Source: Pelomonas baiyunensis
GTDB lineage: Bacteria; Pseudomonadota; Gammaproteobacteria; Burkholderiales; Burkholderiaceae_C
DNA: 64,000 nt
Assembly: GCF_043555935.1 (NCBI RefSeq)
Contig: NZ_JBIGIB010000001.1
Span: 124,001 to 188,000 of the forward strand
Direction: 5' to 3'
The translations under genes were made by a program, and so were the position numbers. The notes under the pieces are model-generated. The model did not search any database and had not been told where the DNA came from. It saw nothing but the letters and a program-made list of their open reading frames with translations. This document shows, piece by piece, positions 1 to 8,084 of the stretch (positions within the stretch are counted from its first letter, which is position 1; every line of letters begins with the position of its first letter).

Positions 1-293
1 TTCTTCTGGAACTCGGCCAGCGCGGCGGCCATGGCCTTTTCTTTGACGGCCATGTCGGCGTCATCGGTGGCCAGCACGTGGCCGTACTCGGCAAGGCGGT
101 AGTCGGCCGCGTTGTTGTTGATCTGGTTCACGGTGGCCACGCTGGGCAGCCAGTTGGTGGTGATCTCGTTCGTTTCGAAACGCATGCGCTGCATCTGCAC
201 CAGCGCTGCCGCCGAGATCACGATCAGCAGCAGCAGCATCAACCCCATCGCCGCTGCGAGCCGCGGGCCGATCTTCCATTGCATGGGGTTCAT
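1..293 (-). CDS. Methyl-accepting chemotaxis protein, N-terminal part (cut by window edge)
   Basis: Only the first 97 or so residues lie inside the window; the rest continues to the left. The start is ATG at 293, with a GGAGG ribosome binding site at 299-303. After a short basic N-terminus (MNPMQWKIGPRLAA) comes one hydrophobic segment (about residues 15-33, rich in L, I, V and A). A helical ligand-binding region of the four-helix-bundle chemoreceptor type follows, with the phrase TNWLPSVATVNQINNNAADYR. This arrangement is usual for the periplasmic sensor half of Tar/Tsr-like chemoreceptors. HAMP and signalling domains are not visible because of the truncation, so the assignment rests on the N-terminus alone. 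Ligand unknown. Confidence 0.75.
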   Translation of the reverse strand, partial: MNPMQWKIGPRLAAAMGLMLLLLIVISAAALVQMQRMRFETNEITTNWLPSVATVNQINNNAADYRLAEYGHVLATDDADMAVKEKAMAAALAEFQK

Positions 294-487
294 GTCGCCT
301 CCGTGTGACAAGCGCGCCCCGCCACCGTGGCGGGGTCAGCTTGGGGCAGAAGTCTGCCGTCGGCGCCTGAAACTGTCACGGCAATGGTGCACGAACGCCT
401 GGTTTTGATAACGATTGCAGGCATTCCTGCACGAGCGGGGTGCGCCGGGCCTGGCGGCCGGCTCACGCACCGGCCGCAGGGCGCGCT

Positions 488-1357
488 TCAGGCCAGCCGG
501 CCGGCCTGGAAGTCACGCACCGCCTGCACCAGTTCGGCCTCGGTGTTCATCACGAACGGGCCGTACTGCGCGATGGGCTCGCCCAGCGGCTGGCCCGCCA
601 CTAGCAGGGCACGGGTGGGGGCGTCGCCGGCCTGCAGGCGCACGCCGTCACTGCCGGCGGTGTTGGCCAGCACGGCCATGCGCCCGGCCGGCACGCGGCA
701 GCCATTGCTCCAGGCCAGCGCACCTTCGTACACGTACACGAACGCGTTGTGTGTGGCCGGCAGCGGCTGCTCGAACACGCCGCCTGCGGGCAGGTGCACG
801 TCCAGGTACAACGGCTCGGTGACGGGCCGCTGCACTGCGCCGGCCACGCCGTGGCTCTGGCCGGCAATCACACGCACCGTGGCGCCCTGGTGCTCGAACG
901 TCGGCACGTCCGGCCCCTGCACGTCCTGGTAGGCCGGCGGGCAGAGCTTGTCCTTGGCGGGCAGGTTCAGCCACAGCTGAAAGCCGGCCATGCGGCCTTC
1001 GCGCTGCTCGGGCAGTTCGCTGTGGATGACGCCGCGGCCGGCCGTCATCCATTGCACGCCGCCGTCCGACACCAGGCCTTCATGCCCGGCCGAGTCGCGG
1101 TGGCGGATGCGGCCGTGCAGCATGTAGGTCACGGTCTCGAAGCCGCGGTGCGGGTGGTCGGGGAAGCCGGCGACGTAGTCGTCCGGGTTCTCCGAGCCGA
1201 AGTGGTCCAGCATCAGGAACGGGTCCAGCCGGCGTTGCAGGTCTTGCGTCAACACGCGTTGCAGGCGCACGCCGGCCCCGTCGCTGGTGGGCTGGCCGGC
1301 CACGAGGCGTTCGACCTCGCGGGGGCGGGTCAGGGCAGCGGTGGGGGCGGGGCTCAT
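488..1357 (-). CDS. Pirin family protein
   Basis: The 289-residue protein is a bicupin of the pirin family, the expected length. The N-terminal cupin carries the metal-binding signature HPHRGFET (about residues 67-74) and a later IHSE, which together supply the three His and one Glu iron ligands of pirins. The C-terminal half is the second, metal-free cupin, with HNAFVYVYEG. Pirins are cytosolic non-haem iron proteins; bacterial members have been reported as quercetinases or redox-linked regulators, and the substrate here is not known. The gene lies 38 bp downstream of the azoreductase gene on the same strand, so the two are probably co-transcribed. The LysR regulator upstream may control both. 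Confidence 0.9.
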   Translation of the reverse strand: MSPAPTAALTRPREVERLVAGQPTSDGAGVRLQRVLTQDLQRRLDPFLMLDHFGSENPDDYVAGFPDHPHRGFETVTYMLHGRIRHRDSAGHEGLVSDGGVQWMTAGRGVIHSELPEQREGRMAGFQLWLNLPAKDKLCPPAYQDVQGPDVPTFEHQGATVRVIAGQSHGVAGAVQRPVTEPLYLDVHLPAGGVFEQPLPATHNAFVYVYEGALAWSNGCRVPAGRMAVLANTAGSDGVRLQAGDAPTRALLVAGQPLGEPIAQYGPFVMNTEAELVQAVRDFQAGRLA

Positions 1358-1395
1358 GGAGGGCTTTCAGTTCAAAAAAGGGCGGGGGTGGCCGC

Positions 1396-2010
1396 TCAGG
1401 CCGTCAGCAGTTCGGTGATCTGAGCGCGGGCTTCGGTCACGCCGCGCTCGGCGGCCTCGGGCCCCATGTTCAGGCCTTCAGCGTAGACGAAGGACACGTC
1501 CGTCATGCCCAGGAAGCCGAGCACCGTGCGCAGGTAGGGCGTGATCTGGTCGGTCGGCTGGTTGCGGTGCACTCCGCCGCGGCTGCTGACGACGTAGACC
1601 TTCTTGCCCGTGACCAGGCCTTCGGCGCCCTGCGGGCCGTACTTGAACGTGACCCCGGCGCGCGCCACCGCGTCGATCCAGTTCTTGAGCTGGGCGCTGA
1701 TGTTGAAGTTGATCATCGGCGCACCGATCACCACCACGTCGGCCGACAGCAGCTCGGCGATCACGCCGTCGTTCAACGCCACGCGGGCGGCTTGGTCGGC
1801 GGTGCGGGCGTCCGCCGGGGTGAACAGCGCGCCCAGCGTGGCTTCGTCCAGCACCGGCAGCGGCTCGGCCGCCAGGTCGCGCACGGTGACGCGGGCGTCC
1901 GGGTGGCGGGCCTGGAGGCCGGCCGTCAGTTCGCGGGCCAGGCGGGTGGACACCGAGCCCTGATCGTCTTGCAGGCGACGGGCGCTGGAATTGATTTGCA
2001 GGATGTGCAT
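1396..2010 (-). CDS. azoR: FMN-dependent NADH-azoreductase
   Basis: The 204-residue protein is a flavodoxin-like quinone/azo reductase of the AzoR (AcpD) family and has the standard length. It starts [12 protein letters not shown], the phosphate-binding loop for FMN, and carries the family phrases [18 protein letters not shown] and SSRGGVH. The enzyme uses NADH for two-electron reduction of quinones and azo compounds in the cytosol and is usually associated with thiol or electrophile stress. The start codon is ATG at 2010. The gene is divergent from a LysR-type regulator (start 2128), with pirin directly downstream. Neighbour regulation by that LysR protein is inferred. Confidence 0.93.
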   Translation of the reverse strand: MHILQINSSARRLQDDQGSVSTRLARELTAGLQARHPDARVTVRDLAAEPLPVLDEATLGALFTPADARTADQAARVALNDGVIAELLSADVVVIGAPMINFNISAQLKNWIDAVARAGVTFKYGPQGAEGLVTGKKVYVVSSRGGVHRNQPTDQITPYLRTVLGFLGMTDVSFVYAEGLNMGPEAAERGVTEARAQITELLTA

Positions 2011-2127
2011 GAAGGGCTCCGTGAGCGAAGGGTGGATGGGATGGCATTCACTGTATGGTTGCTCCCGAAGTCACAGAAGTTGTCACTTTGCATAAGATTG
2101 TTCCGCTCATGGAACGAAAGGGTGGTC
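2011..2127. promoter_or_regulatory. Divergent azoR / lysR promoter region with a dyad
   Basis: This 117-bp gap separates azoR from the LysR gene and is locally AT-richer than its surroundings. It contains a perfect dyad GTTCC-N6-GGAAC at 2100-2115, just upstream of the LysR start codon. LysR-type regulators usually bind partly symmetric sites between themselves and a divergent target, so this is a candidate autoregulatory site. No promoter hexamers were confidently assigned. Confidence 0.45.
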
Positions 2128-3042
2128 GTGGAATCGGATGCCGATGATTTGCTGCTGTTCGCGCGGGTGATGGACGCGGGCAGCTTCAGCCGTGCGGCCG
2201 AGCGGGTGCGCTGGCCCAAGAGCACCGTGTCGCGCCGCATTGCCGCGCTGGAGGCCCGCCTGGGCGAGAAGCTGTTGCACCGCAGCACCCGTCGCCTGGC
2301 GCTGACCGACTTCGGCGCGGGCGTGCTGGAACACGCGCGGGCGGTGGCGGCCGAGGTGGACGGCGCCTTGGCGCTGGCCCTGCACCGCCAGAGCCGGCCC
2401 AGCGGGCGGCTGCGGGTGAGCATGCCGGCCGACTTTGCCCAGAGCGTGGCGGCCACGATGCTGTCGCGCTTCGCGCAGCAGTACCCCGAGGTGCAGCTGG
2501 AACTGGACCTCACGCCCCGCCGGGTGGACGTGGTGGGCGACGGCTTCGACCTCGCCATTCGCATGGGCGAACTGGACCCCGACAGCCAACTCGCCGCCCG
2601 GCGCCTGGCCACCACGCACTGGGGCCTGTACGCCGCGCCGGACTACCTCGCCCGCATGGGCGAGCCACTGCTGCCCGAGGCATTGGCCTCGTTGCACGGG
2701 CTGCTGCTGCTCGGGCGCAATGGCGAACCGGTGCCCTGGCGGCTGAGCCAGGCGGACGAAGCGCCGGTCGTGCTGCGACCCAGCCAGCGCACGGTGGCGA
2801 ATTCCCCCAACCTGCTGGCGCAGATGGCGCTGGCCGGGGTGGGCATTGCGGGGCTGGACCGGCTCATGGTGGCCGACGCGCTGGCCACCGGCCGGCTGCA
2901 ACGGGTGCTGCCGCAGTGGCACCTGCCGGGCGACACCGCATGGGCGGTGTTCCCGGAGCGGCGGCTCATGCCGCTGAGAACGCGGGTGTTTCTGGAGGCG
3001 CTGGCGGCCCTGATGGCCGCCTGCCCGACGGTGACGGACTGA
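2128..3042 (+). CDS. LysR family transcriptional regulator
   Basis: GTG at 2128, preceded by a GAAAGGG ribosome binding site at 2116-2122, gives a 304-residue protein, typical for LysR. The N-terminal winged helix-turn-helix is clear (FSRAAERVRWPKSTVSRRI, about residues 19-37), followed by the linker helix. The C-terminal periplasmic-binding-like effector domain begins near residue 90 (SGRLRVSMPADF) and includes GFDLAIRMGEL. The reading frame stays open far upstream (from 1567), but that extension only translates the antisense of azoR and is not credible. The orientation opposite azoR suggests it regulates azoR and pirin; similar regulators respond to quinones or electrophiles. The ligand is unknown. 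Confidence 0.9.
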   Translation: MESDADDLLLFARVMDAGSFSRAAERVRWPKSTVSRRIAALEARLGEKLLHRSTRRLALTDFGAGVLEHARAVAAEVDGALALALHRQSRPSGRLRVSMPADFAQSVAATMLSRFAQQYPEVQLELDLTPRRVDVVGDGFDLAIRMGELDPDSQLAARRLATTHWGLYAAPDYLARMGEPLLPEALASLHGLLLLGRNGEPVPWRLSQADEAPVVLRPSQRTVANSPNLLAQMALAGVGIAGLDRLMVADALATGRLQRVLPQWHLPGDTAWAVFPERRLMPLRTRVFLEALAALMAACPTVTD

Positions 3043-3080
3043 CGCAGGCCGCGCCGTGGCGGCGCCAGCCCGTCAGGCGC

Positions 3081-3842
3081 TCACTCGGCTTCGTTGTTGA
3101 ACGCCACTTCCACCGCCGCCTCACGGGCCTTGCGGATGGGGGCGAACTTCCATTGCTTGACCGCCTCGACGGCGGCGGCGCCCAGGCGGTTGTGGCTGGC
3201 CTTGATGACGCTGGCCTGCTGCACGCTGCCATCCGGCGCCACCACGAACTGCACCTGCGCAAAGCCGTTGCGGAACGCGGTTTGCGCCAGTTGACGCGGA
3301 ATGACGGGCTCCACCTTGGCCATCAGGCGCAGGGGTTCTTCGGCTTCTTCCTGGGCTGGCGCCGGCGGCTCGGCGGCCTTGGCGGCCACGGCCAGCGGGG
3401 CGGCTGGCGGCGGGCTGGGTTCGGCCACGGCCACCACCACCGGGGCGCGGTCGGGTTCTGGGGCCGGCGCGGCCGCGGTGGTCACGGGCGCGGGTGCTGG
3501 CGTGGGGCTGGCCGTGCCTGCAGCCGGGTTGGCGGCAGAGTTGGCCGCCGTGTTGGTCACCGGTGCTGCGGGCTTGGGTGCAGCAGCCACAGGTGCGGCG
3601 GCGGGCTTCTTGGCCGCCTGGGCGGGCGCCGGCGCGGGAGCGGGCGCCGGCTGCTGTCGGTTGGCGCCCTTGTCAGCGTTCAGCTTGATCCAATGGAACA
3701 CCGCGTCGGCGGCTTTCTGTGCGCGCTCCAGGTTCTGCGCCGGCGGCGCTTCCTGGGCGCTGGCGGCTTGGGTCAGCGCGAGCAAGGCGCCCGCAATCGC
3801 GGGCAGGGCGAGCGCCAGAGCGGGGCGCGGTCCAACGGTCAT
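3081..3842 (-). CDS. TonB-family C-terminal domain protein
   Basis: The 253-residue protein has an N-terminal signal or anchor (about residues 8-29, ending ASAQE). A long Pro/Ala-rich stretch follows (about 60-160), typical of proteins that span the periplasm. The C-terminal TonB-like domain shows VIPRQLAQTAFRNGFAQVQF, GSVQQASVIKAS and AVEAVKQWKFAPI. The final 90 residues fit the TonB_C fold used to contact outer-membrane partners. No exbB or exbD lies nearby, so whether it energises TonB-dependent transport or is a stand-alone periplasmic protein with a TonB-like tail is open. It converges with the LysR gene. Confidence 0.8.
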   Translation of the reverse strand: MTVGPRPALALALPAIAGALLALTQAASAQEAPPAQNLERAQKAADAVFHWIKLNADKGANRQQPAPAPAPAPAQAAKKPAAAPVAAAPKPAAPVTNTAANSAANPAAGTASPTPAPAPVTTAAAPAPEPDRAPVVVAVAEPSPPPAAPLAVAAKAAEPPAPAQEEAEEPLRLMAKVEPVIPRQLAQTAFRNGFAQVQFVVAPDGSVQQASVIKASHNRLGAAAVEAVKQWKFAPIRKAREAAVEVAFNNEAE

Positions 3843-3924
3843 GACAACTCCACGTGAACGGTCCGATCCAGGGCGCGCACAGGCGCCGGTCGAGCGTCAG
3901 ACTCTAGTCAGAGTTGAGGATGGC

Positions 3925-3949
3925 GTCAGCGGGGTTTGCCCCGCCTGAC
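3925..3949 (-). terminator. GC-rich hairpin downstream of merR
   Basis: An inverted repeat GTCAGCGGGG-TTTG-CCCCGCCTGAC, with one bulge, lies between the MerR stop codon (4006) and the tonB-like start. It could end transcription of the MerR gene, but no clear run of T follows it, so the call is tentative. Confidence 0.3.
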
Positions 3950-4005
3950 CGACAAATTAGGGGACACGCCCGCAAAAAGCGTCACGGTCCGCCGGGGCGG
4001 GTGAT

Positions 4006-4416
4006 TCAGCCCGCCAGCAGGGCCCGGCAGCGCTTCTCGTGCTGCTGGATTTCCGCAAGCGTCACTTCGATGTCGTGACGCTGCTGCTCCAGCTGCTGCC
4101 GGTGCTGCGCCAGCAGCGCCAGGAACGCCCGCAATTGGGGCGCCGCGCTGGCCTGGCTGTCGTACATGTCCACGAGTTGCTTGATGTCCTGCAACGCCAG
4201 ACCCAGGCGCTTGCCGCGCAGGGTGAGCTTCAGGCGTGTGCGGTCACGCGGGGTGTAGACGCGGTTGCGGCCCTTGCGGCCGGGCTCCAGCAGGCCCATG
4301 TCCTCGTAGAACCGGATGGCGCGTGGCGTGATGTCGAACTCGGCAGCCAGTTCGGTGATGGTGAAGGTCTGTTGCGGGGCTTCGGTCGCGGGCGGGACAG
4401 ACTTGCGAGGGGGCAT
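4006..4416 (-). CDS. MerR family transcriptional regulator (LiuR-like)
   Basis: With ATG at 4416 the protein has 136 residues. An upstream TTG at 4428 would add four residues but would lie almost against the operator. The N-terminal MerR helix-turn-helix is intact (FTITELAAEFDITPRAIRFY, then EDMGLLEPGR and RVYTPRDRTRLKLTLRGKR). A long dimerisation coiled coil follows (about residues 85-130, HRQQLEQQRHDIEVTL). No cysteine pair for metal binding is seen. The sequence resembles the LiuR group, which controls branched-chain amino acid or acyl-CoA catabolism in proteobacteria, but the target here is the divergent metallo-hydrolase. The palindrome at 4430-4443 is the likely operator for both genes. 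Confidence 0.85.
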   Translation of the reverse strand: MPPRKSVPPATEAPQQTFTITELAAEFDITPRAIRFYEDMGLLEPGRKGRNRVYTPRDRTRLKLTLRGKRLGLALQDIKQLVDMYDSQASAAPQLRAFLALLAQHRQQLEQQRHDIEVTLAEIQQHEKRCRALLAG

Positions 4417-4429
4417 GGCTACACTCAAT

Positions 4430-4443
4430 TGACGTAAACGTCA
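4430..4443. promoter_or_regulatory. Palindromic operator between merR and metallo-hydrolase
   Basis: TGACGT-AA-ACGTCA is a perfect 6+6 dyad centred in the 40-bp gap between two divergent genes. LiuR-type MerR regulators are reported to bind closely similar ACGT-containing palindromes. Its position 13 bp from the merR start fits control of both genes from one site. Confidence 0.7.
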
Positions 4444-4456
4444 GTCTAAGTCCGTC

Positions 4457-5524
4457 ATGGCCAACGCACGCGAATCGGAACTTCACTACCCCCTCGGCGA
4501 AACCCTCCCCCAGCCCGGCGAGGCGCTGGACCTGGCCCCGGGCGTGCGCTGGGTGCGCATGGGCCTGCCCTTCGCGCTGGACCACATCAACCTGTGGCTG
4601 CTGCGTGACCGCATCGATGGCTGCGAAGGCTGGACCATCGTCGACTGCGGCATTGCCAGCGACGACACCCGCGCCAACTGGGAACGCGTGTTTGCCGAAC
4701 GCCTGGACGGCCTGCCCGTGCTGCGCGTCATGGCCACGCACTTCCACCCGGACCACCTCGGCCTGGCCCACTGGCTGACCGAAAAGTGGGACTGCCGGCT
4801 GTGGATGAGCGCCACCGACTTCAACCTCGCCCGCCTGGCCAGCAGTTCCACGGTGGGCATGGGCGGCGCCACCGCTGCGGCGTTCTTCGGCAGCCATGGG
4901 CTGACCGACCCCGACTCGCTGGAGAAGATCCGCGCCCGGGCGGACTACTACCCCAAGATGGTGCCGGTGGTGCCGAACAGCTACCGCCGCCTGATGGACG
5001 GCATGGAAGTCGAGATCGGGGGGCGCACCTGGCTGTGCATCGCCGGCTACGGGCACGCGCCGGAGCACATCAGCCTGTGCTGCCCCGATGCCGAGGGCGG
5101 GCCGCTGCTGATCTCGGGTGACATGGTGCTGCCGCGCATTTCCACCAACGTCTCGGTGGTGGACGTGGAGCCCGAGGCCGACCCGCTGACGCTGTACCTG
5201 AACTCGCTGGCCCGCTACCTGGCGTTGCCGAGCGACACGCTGGTGCTGCCCTCGCACGGCAAGCCGTTCACCGGCCTGCATGAGCGCATCGACCAACTGC
5301 GCGAACACCACGACGAGCGCCTGTCCGAGGTGATGGCGGCCTGCACCGCCGAGCCCACGCACGCCGCCGGCCTGCTGGGCGTGCTGTTCAAGCGCAAGCT
5401 GGACCTGCACCAAACCACCTTCGCCATGGGCGAGGCCATTGCCCACCTGAATGCGCTGTGGCTGGAGGGCGATTTGGTGCGAGAGCAGGGCGACGACGGC
5501 GTTTACCGCTTCCGGCCCGCCTGA
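4457..5524 (+). CDS. MBL-fold metallo-hydrolase
   Basis: The 355-residue protein is a metallo-beta-lactamase-fold hydrolase. The metal-binding set is complete: THFHPDHLG (about residues 95-103, the HxHxDH motif), a later His in GHAPEHIS, Asp in ISGDMV and His in LPSHGKPF. The C-terminal helical tail (about 270-350) matches the winged-helix-like tail of LACTB2-type family members. There is no signal peptide, so it is cytosolic. The substrate cannot be read from the sequence; relatives cleave thioesters such as acyl-CoA or glyoxalase intermediates. It is divergent from a LiuR-like MerR gene with only 40 bp between the start codons, so it is very probably that regulator's target. Confidence 0.88.
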   Translation: MANARESELHYPLGETLPQPGEALDLAPGVRWVRMGLPFALDHINLWLLRDRIDGCEGWTIVDCGIASDDTRANWERVFAERLDGLPVLRVMATHFHPDHLGLAHWLTEKWDCRLWMSATDFNLARLASSSTVGMGGATAAAFFGSHGLTDPDSLEKIRARADYYPKMVPVVPNSYRRLMDGMEVEIGGRTWLCIAGYGHAPEHISLCCPDAEGGPLLISGDMVLPRISTNVSVVDVEPEADPLTLYLNSLARYLALPSDTLVLPSHGKPFTGLHERIDQLREHHDERLSEVMAACTAEPTHAAGLLGVLFKRKLDLHQTTFAMGEAIAHLNALWLEGDLVREQGDDGVYRFRPA

Positions 5525-5595
5525 GCGAGCGGGGTGGCCTGGGCGCTCGGGGTTGCCCGGGCGAGCCCAGCGACCGGGCGCCGATGGCGCCTCGC

Positions 5596-5640
5596 CAGAA
5601 AAAGAAACGCCGCCGCCGATCGGAGATCGTGCGGCGGCGG
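5596..5640 (-). terminator. Candidate intrinsic terminator of the glyQ-to-metalloprotease run
   Basis: A stem of CCGCCGCCG (5610-5618) and CGGCGGCGG (5632-5640), extended inside by GATC-GGA-GATC, is followed on the minus strand by TTTCTTTTTCT. That is the usual layout of a Rho-independent terminator for transcription arriving from the metalloprotease gene. A second, weaker hairpin (GCGTCAGCC-CCC-GGCTGAGGC, around 5788-5810) sits closer to that gene's stop. Apart from these hairpins, nothing else was recognised in 5525-5817. Confidence 0.5.
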
Positions 5641-5817
5641 CCTGGGGCCCGGCACCTTCACTCTGACCGGATGGAACCGGTTCCTCTGGGCGCCTGTGAT
5701 GACAGCATCGGGGCGGAGTGTTCCTGAACGTCAAGGCAGGAAGGTGAACCCGAGTCGGGAATATTCACAAACAATCCATTTCAAGGCGCGTCAGCCCCCG
5801 GCTGAGGCGCCCCAGGC

Positions 5818-6627
5818 TCACTGCAGGACGATGGATTCTTCGCGCAGCGCGTCGCGCGAGCGTTCAAAGTCGGGCAGCACCGAGCGCACCGTGTCCCAGA
5901 ACGCCGGGCTGTGGTTCATCTCCCGCAGGTGGGCCAGTTCGTGGGCCACCACGTAATCGATGATGGCCGGCGCGAAGTGGATGAGCCGCCAGTTCAGCCG
6001 GATGCTGCCGTTGGCGCTGGCGCTGCCCCAGCGGGTCTGGGCGGACGACAGCCGCAGCGACGTCATGGTCACGCCCAGTCGGTCGGCAAAGTGGCGGCAG
6101 CGGGGCAGGAAGTCTTCCCGCGCGCGGGCTTGCAGCCAGGCCTGCGTGAGGTCGCGGATCTGCTCGGCGCTGGCGCCGTGGGGCAGCGGCAGGTGCAGTT
6201 GCCGGCGCGCGTCGTCCCACAGCACCTCGCGCACCTGCGGTGCGATCACCAGGGTCAGCGGTGCGCCCAGGTAGGGCAGGGTGCCGCCGTCCACCCAGTC
6301 GATGCGGGCGGCCTGGATGCGTTGCTGGCGCTCGCGCTGCTCGACGAGCTTGCGCAGGATCCACTCGCCCTTGTGGTGCAGGGCGCGTTCAATTTCCTGC
6401 ACCGGCACCCAGCGCGGCGCGCTGACCCGCAGGCCTTGCGGGCCCACGACGAAGCCGATGCTGCGCCGACGGGCGCGCTTGAGTTCGTAGCCAATGCGGT
6501 GCTGGCCCAGCATCATTTCCCGCACGGTGCGGGGCGCGCCGGGCTCGGCCGGCGCAATCTCCGCCGCCACGTCGAACAGTGACAACTGGTTGTCCTGCAG
6601 CAGCGGGGCGGGGCGCTTGCCGGGCAT
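5818..6627 (-). CDS. YgjP-like (SprT/DUF45) zinc metalloprotease domain protein
   Basis: The 269-residue protein carries the zinc motif HELAHLREMNHSPAFW near the C-terminus (about residues 212-227), i.e. HExxH plus a third His. This defines the M48/YgjP-like DUF45 family. Upstream phrases SIGFVVGPQGLRVSAPRW and TRWGSASANGSIRLNWRL are typical of the family. No signal peptide is visible, so it is cytosolic. Family members are poorly characterised; some are encoded with restriction or nucleic-acid systems and others, as here, with housekeeping genes. It is the last gene of a minus-strand run starting at glyQ and lies only 5 bp after the acyltransferase, implying one transcript. Confidence 0.85.
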   Translation of the reverse strand: MPGKRPAPLLQDNQLSLFDVAAEIAPAEPGAPRTVREMMLGQHRIGYELKRARRRSIGFVVGPQGLRVSAPRWVPVQEIERALHHKGEWILRKLVEQRERQQRIQAARIDWVDGGTLPYLGAPLTLVIAPQVREVLWDDARRQLHLPLPHGASAEQIRDLTQAWLQARAREDFLPRCRHFADRLGVTMTSLRLSSAQTRWGSASANGSIRLNWRLIHFAPAIIDYVVAHELAHLREMNHSPAFWDTVRSVLPDFERSRDALREESIVLQ

Positions 6628-6632
6628 GGGGT

Positions 6633-7433
6633 TTAGCGTTGCGTCGGAGCGGGCTGGCCGGCGACGCCGGCCGCGGGAGGGGGGGCGTAGGCGTCCGGGT
6701 CCAGCCGGCGCATCTCGCCTTCGATCCAGTCTTTCACCTCGCGCATCATCTCGGCGGGGTCCCGGCCTTCCGGGCGGATAGGGCGGCCGATGGAGATGTC
6801 CACCACGCCCGGGCGCAGCAAGAAGCTCTTGCGCGGCCAGCAGCGCGCTGCGGTGGCCGCGATGGGCACCACCGGCAGGCCGGCTTCGATGGCCAGGCGG
6901 GTGCCGCCTGTCTTGTACTCGCCCACCTCGCCGCGGGCGATGCGCGTGCCCTCGGGGAACATGATGACCCAGTTGCCCATGGCGCCCAGGCGCTTGCCCT
7001 GGTTCAGCACCTTGTTCCAGGCTTCGGTGCGGCGGCCGCGATCGATGTGGATCATGTCCATGCGCGCCATGGCCCAGCCGAAGAACGGCACGTACAGCAG
7101 TTCGCGCTTGAACACGTAGGCCAGCGGGTGGCTCAGCAGCGCGGGGTAGGCAAAGGTTTCCCAGGTGCTTTGGTGCTTGGACAGCAGCACCACACCGGCC
7201 TTGCGGTCGGACGCGGGGGGCAGGTTGTCCATGCCCTGGATGCGCCAGCGCACGCCGCAGATGAAGCGCGCGCTCCAGATGGCCACCTTCAGCCAGCCGG
7301 CGCAGGCCCAGTAGACCGGGTCACCCCGGCGGAACACCGACAGGAGCAGCACCCCCAGCGCCCAGGGGATCACGGTGACGATGAGGACGAGAACGAAGAT
7401 CAGCGAGCGCACGGCGCTCAGCAAACTGGACAT
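6633..7433 (-). CDS. plsC: 1-acyl-sn-glycerol-3-phosphate acyltransferase
   Basis: The 266-residue membrane-associated acyltransferase has the two defining motifs: KHQSTWET (HX4E, the frequent betaproteobacterial form of HX4D) and FPEGTRIARG for phosphate binding. Two hydrophobic N-terminal segments (about residues 10-30 and 40-58) anchor it to the inner membrane. It transfers an acyl chain to lysophosphatidic acid to make phosphatidic acid in phospholipid synthesis. Its start overlaps the end of the preceding gmhB-like gene by one base, so the two are translationally coupled. The linkage glyQ-glyS-gmhB-plsC is common in Burkholderiales. Confidence 0.92.
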   Translation of the reverse strand: MSSLLSAVRSLIFVLVLIVTVIPWALGVLLLSVFRRGDPVYWACAGWLKVAIWSARFICGVRWRIQGMDNLPPASDRKAGVVLLSKHQSTWETFAYPALLSHPLAYVFKRELLYVPFFGWAMARMDMIHIDRGRRTEAWNKVLNQGKRLGAMGNWVIMFPEGTRIARGEVGEYKTGGTRLAIEAGLPVVPIAATAARCWPRKSFLLRPGVVDISIGRPIRPEGRDPAEMMREVKDWIEGEMRRLDPDAYAPPPAAGVAGQPAPTQR

Positions 7434-8053
7434 CAGGCAAGGCCTCCGGCCTGGGTGACAGGGGGGAGGGCCTGGCCGCGCTGTTCGGCCAGCCGGCGTC
7501 GCTCCTCCTGGATGAGGGTTTCGGCGAAGCTCGCCAGGTCGTCGTGCACCCGTGCAGTGGGCACCTGCACCAGCAGGTGGGCCACGGCCTCGCTGCCCAG
7601 CGCGCCCAGCGGCCCGGTGAGCACGAGGTGCGGCACGCAGCCGGCGTTTTGCGCCGTGAGCAGGTCGGTCAGCGAGGCGCCCACCATGTGCACCGCGCCG
7701 AGTTCCACGTCGAAGCGCTCGCCGATCTGGCGCACCAGGCCGGGCAGCGGCTTGCGGCAGTCGCAGCCTTCCTCAGGCGTGTGCGGGCAGAAGAAGGCTG
7801 CGTCCAGCCGCCCGCCCTTTTCAGCGAGCAACTGGTTCAGCCGCAGGTGTACGCCGTTGAGCGAAGCCATGTCCAGCAGCCCGCGGCCGATGCCGGCCTG
7901 GTTGGTGGCCAGCACGGTGTGCCAGCCCGCGTGGTTCAGGCGGGCCACGGCCTCCATGGCGCCGGGCAGTGGGTCCAGCTCTTCCGGCGCCTTGACGTGG
8001 TCGTCGCGGTAGCGGTTGAGCGTGCCGTCACGCCCGAGGATGACGAGCTTCAT
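7433..8053 (-). CDS. GmhB-like HAD phosphatase homologue lacking catalytic residues
   Basis: Chosen start ATG at 8053 gives 206 residues, the usual GmhB length; an ORF upstream to 8077 exists but adds only eight residues of poor fit. The protein aligns with D-glycero-beta-D-manno-heptose 1,7-bisphosphate 7-phosphatase (HAD superfamily, heptose path for lipopolysaccharide): ATNQAGIGRG, FFCPHTPEEGCDCRKPLPG with the zinc-binding cysteines. However, motif I reads ILGRDGTLN, with Gly7 where the nucleophilic Asp of LDRDG should be. Motif IV reads MVGASLTD, where the metal-binding Asp of GD is Ala. By family knowledge this should remove phosphatase chemistry. It remains in the conserved glyS-plsC context, so the fold may have a kept, non-catalytic role. 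Confidence 0.8.
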   Translation of the reverse strand: MKLVILGRDGTLNRYRDDHVKAPEELDPLPGAMEAVARLNHAGWHTVLATNQAGIGRGLLDMASLNGVHLRLNQLLAEKGGRLDAAFFCPHTPEEGCDCRKPLPGLVRQIGERFDVELGAVHMVGASLTDLLTAQNAGCVPHLVLTGPLGALGSEAVAHLLVQVPTARVHDDLASFAETLIQEERRRLAEQRGQALPPVTQAGGLA

Positions 8054-8084
8054 GCCATGGGCGTGGTCGGCGCGCATCGGGGGC

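Noticed and set aside
1567..2127. Long upstream extension of the LysR reading frame
   Set aside because: It is the antisense of azoR; the LysR family start and a ribosome binding site place the gene start at 2128.
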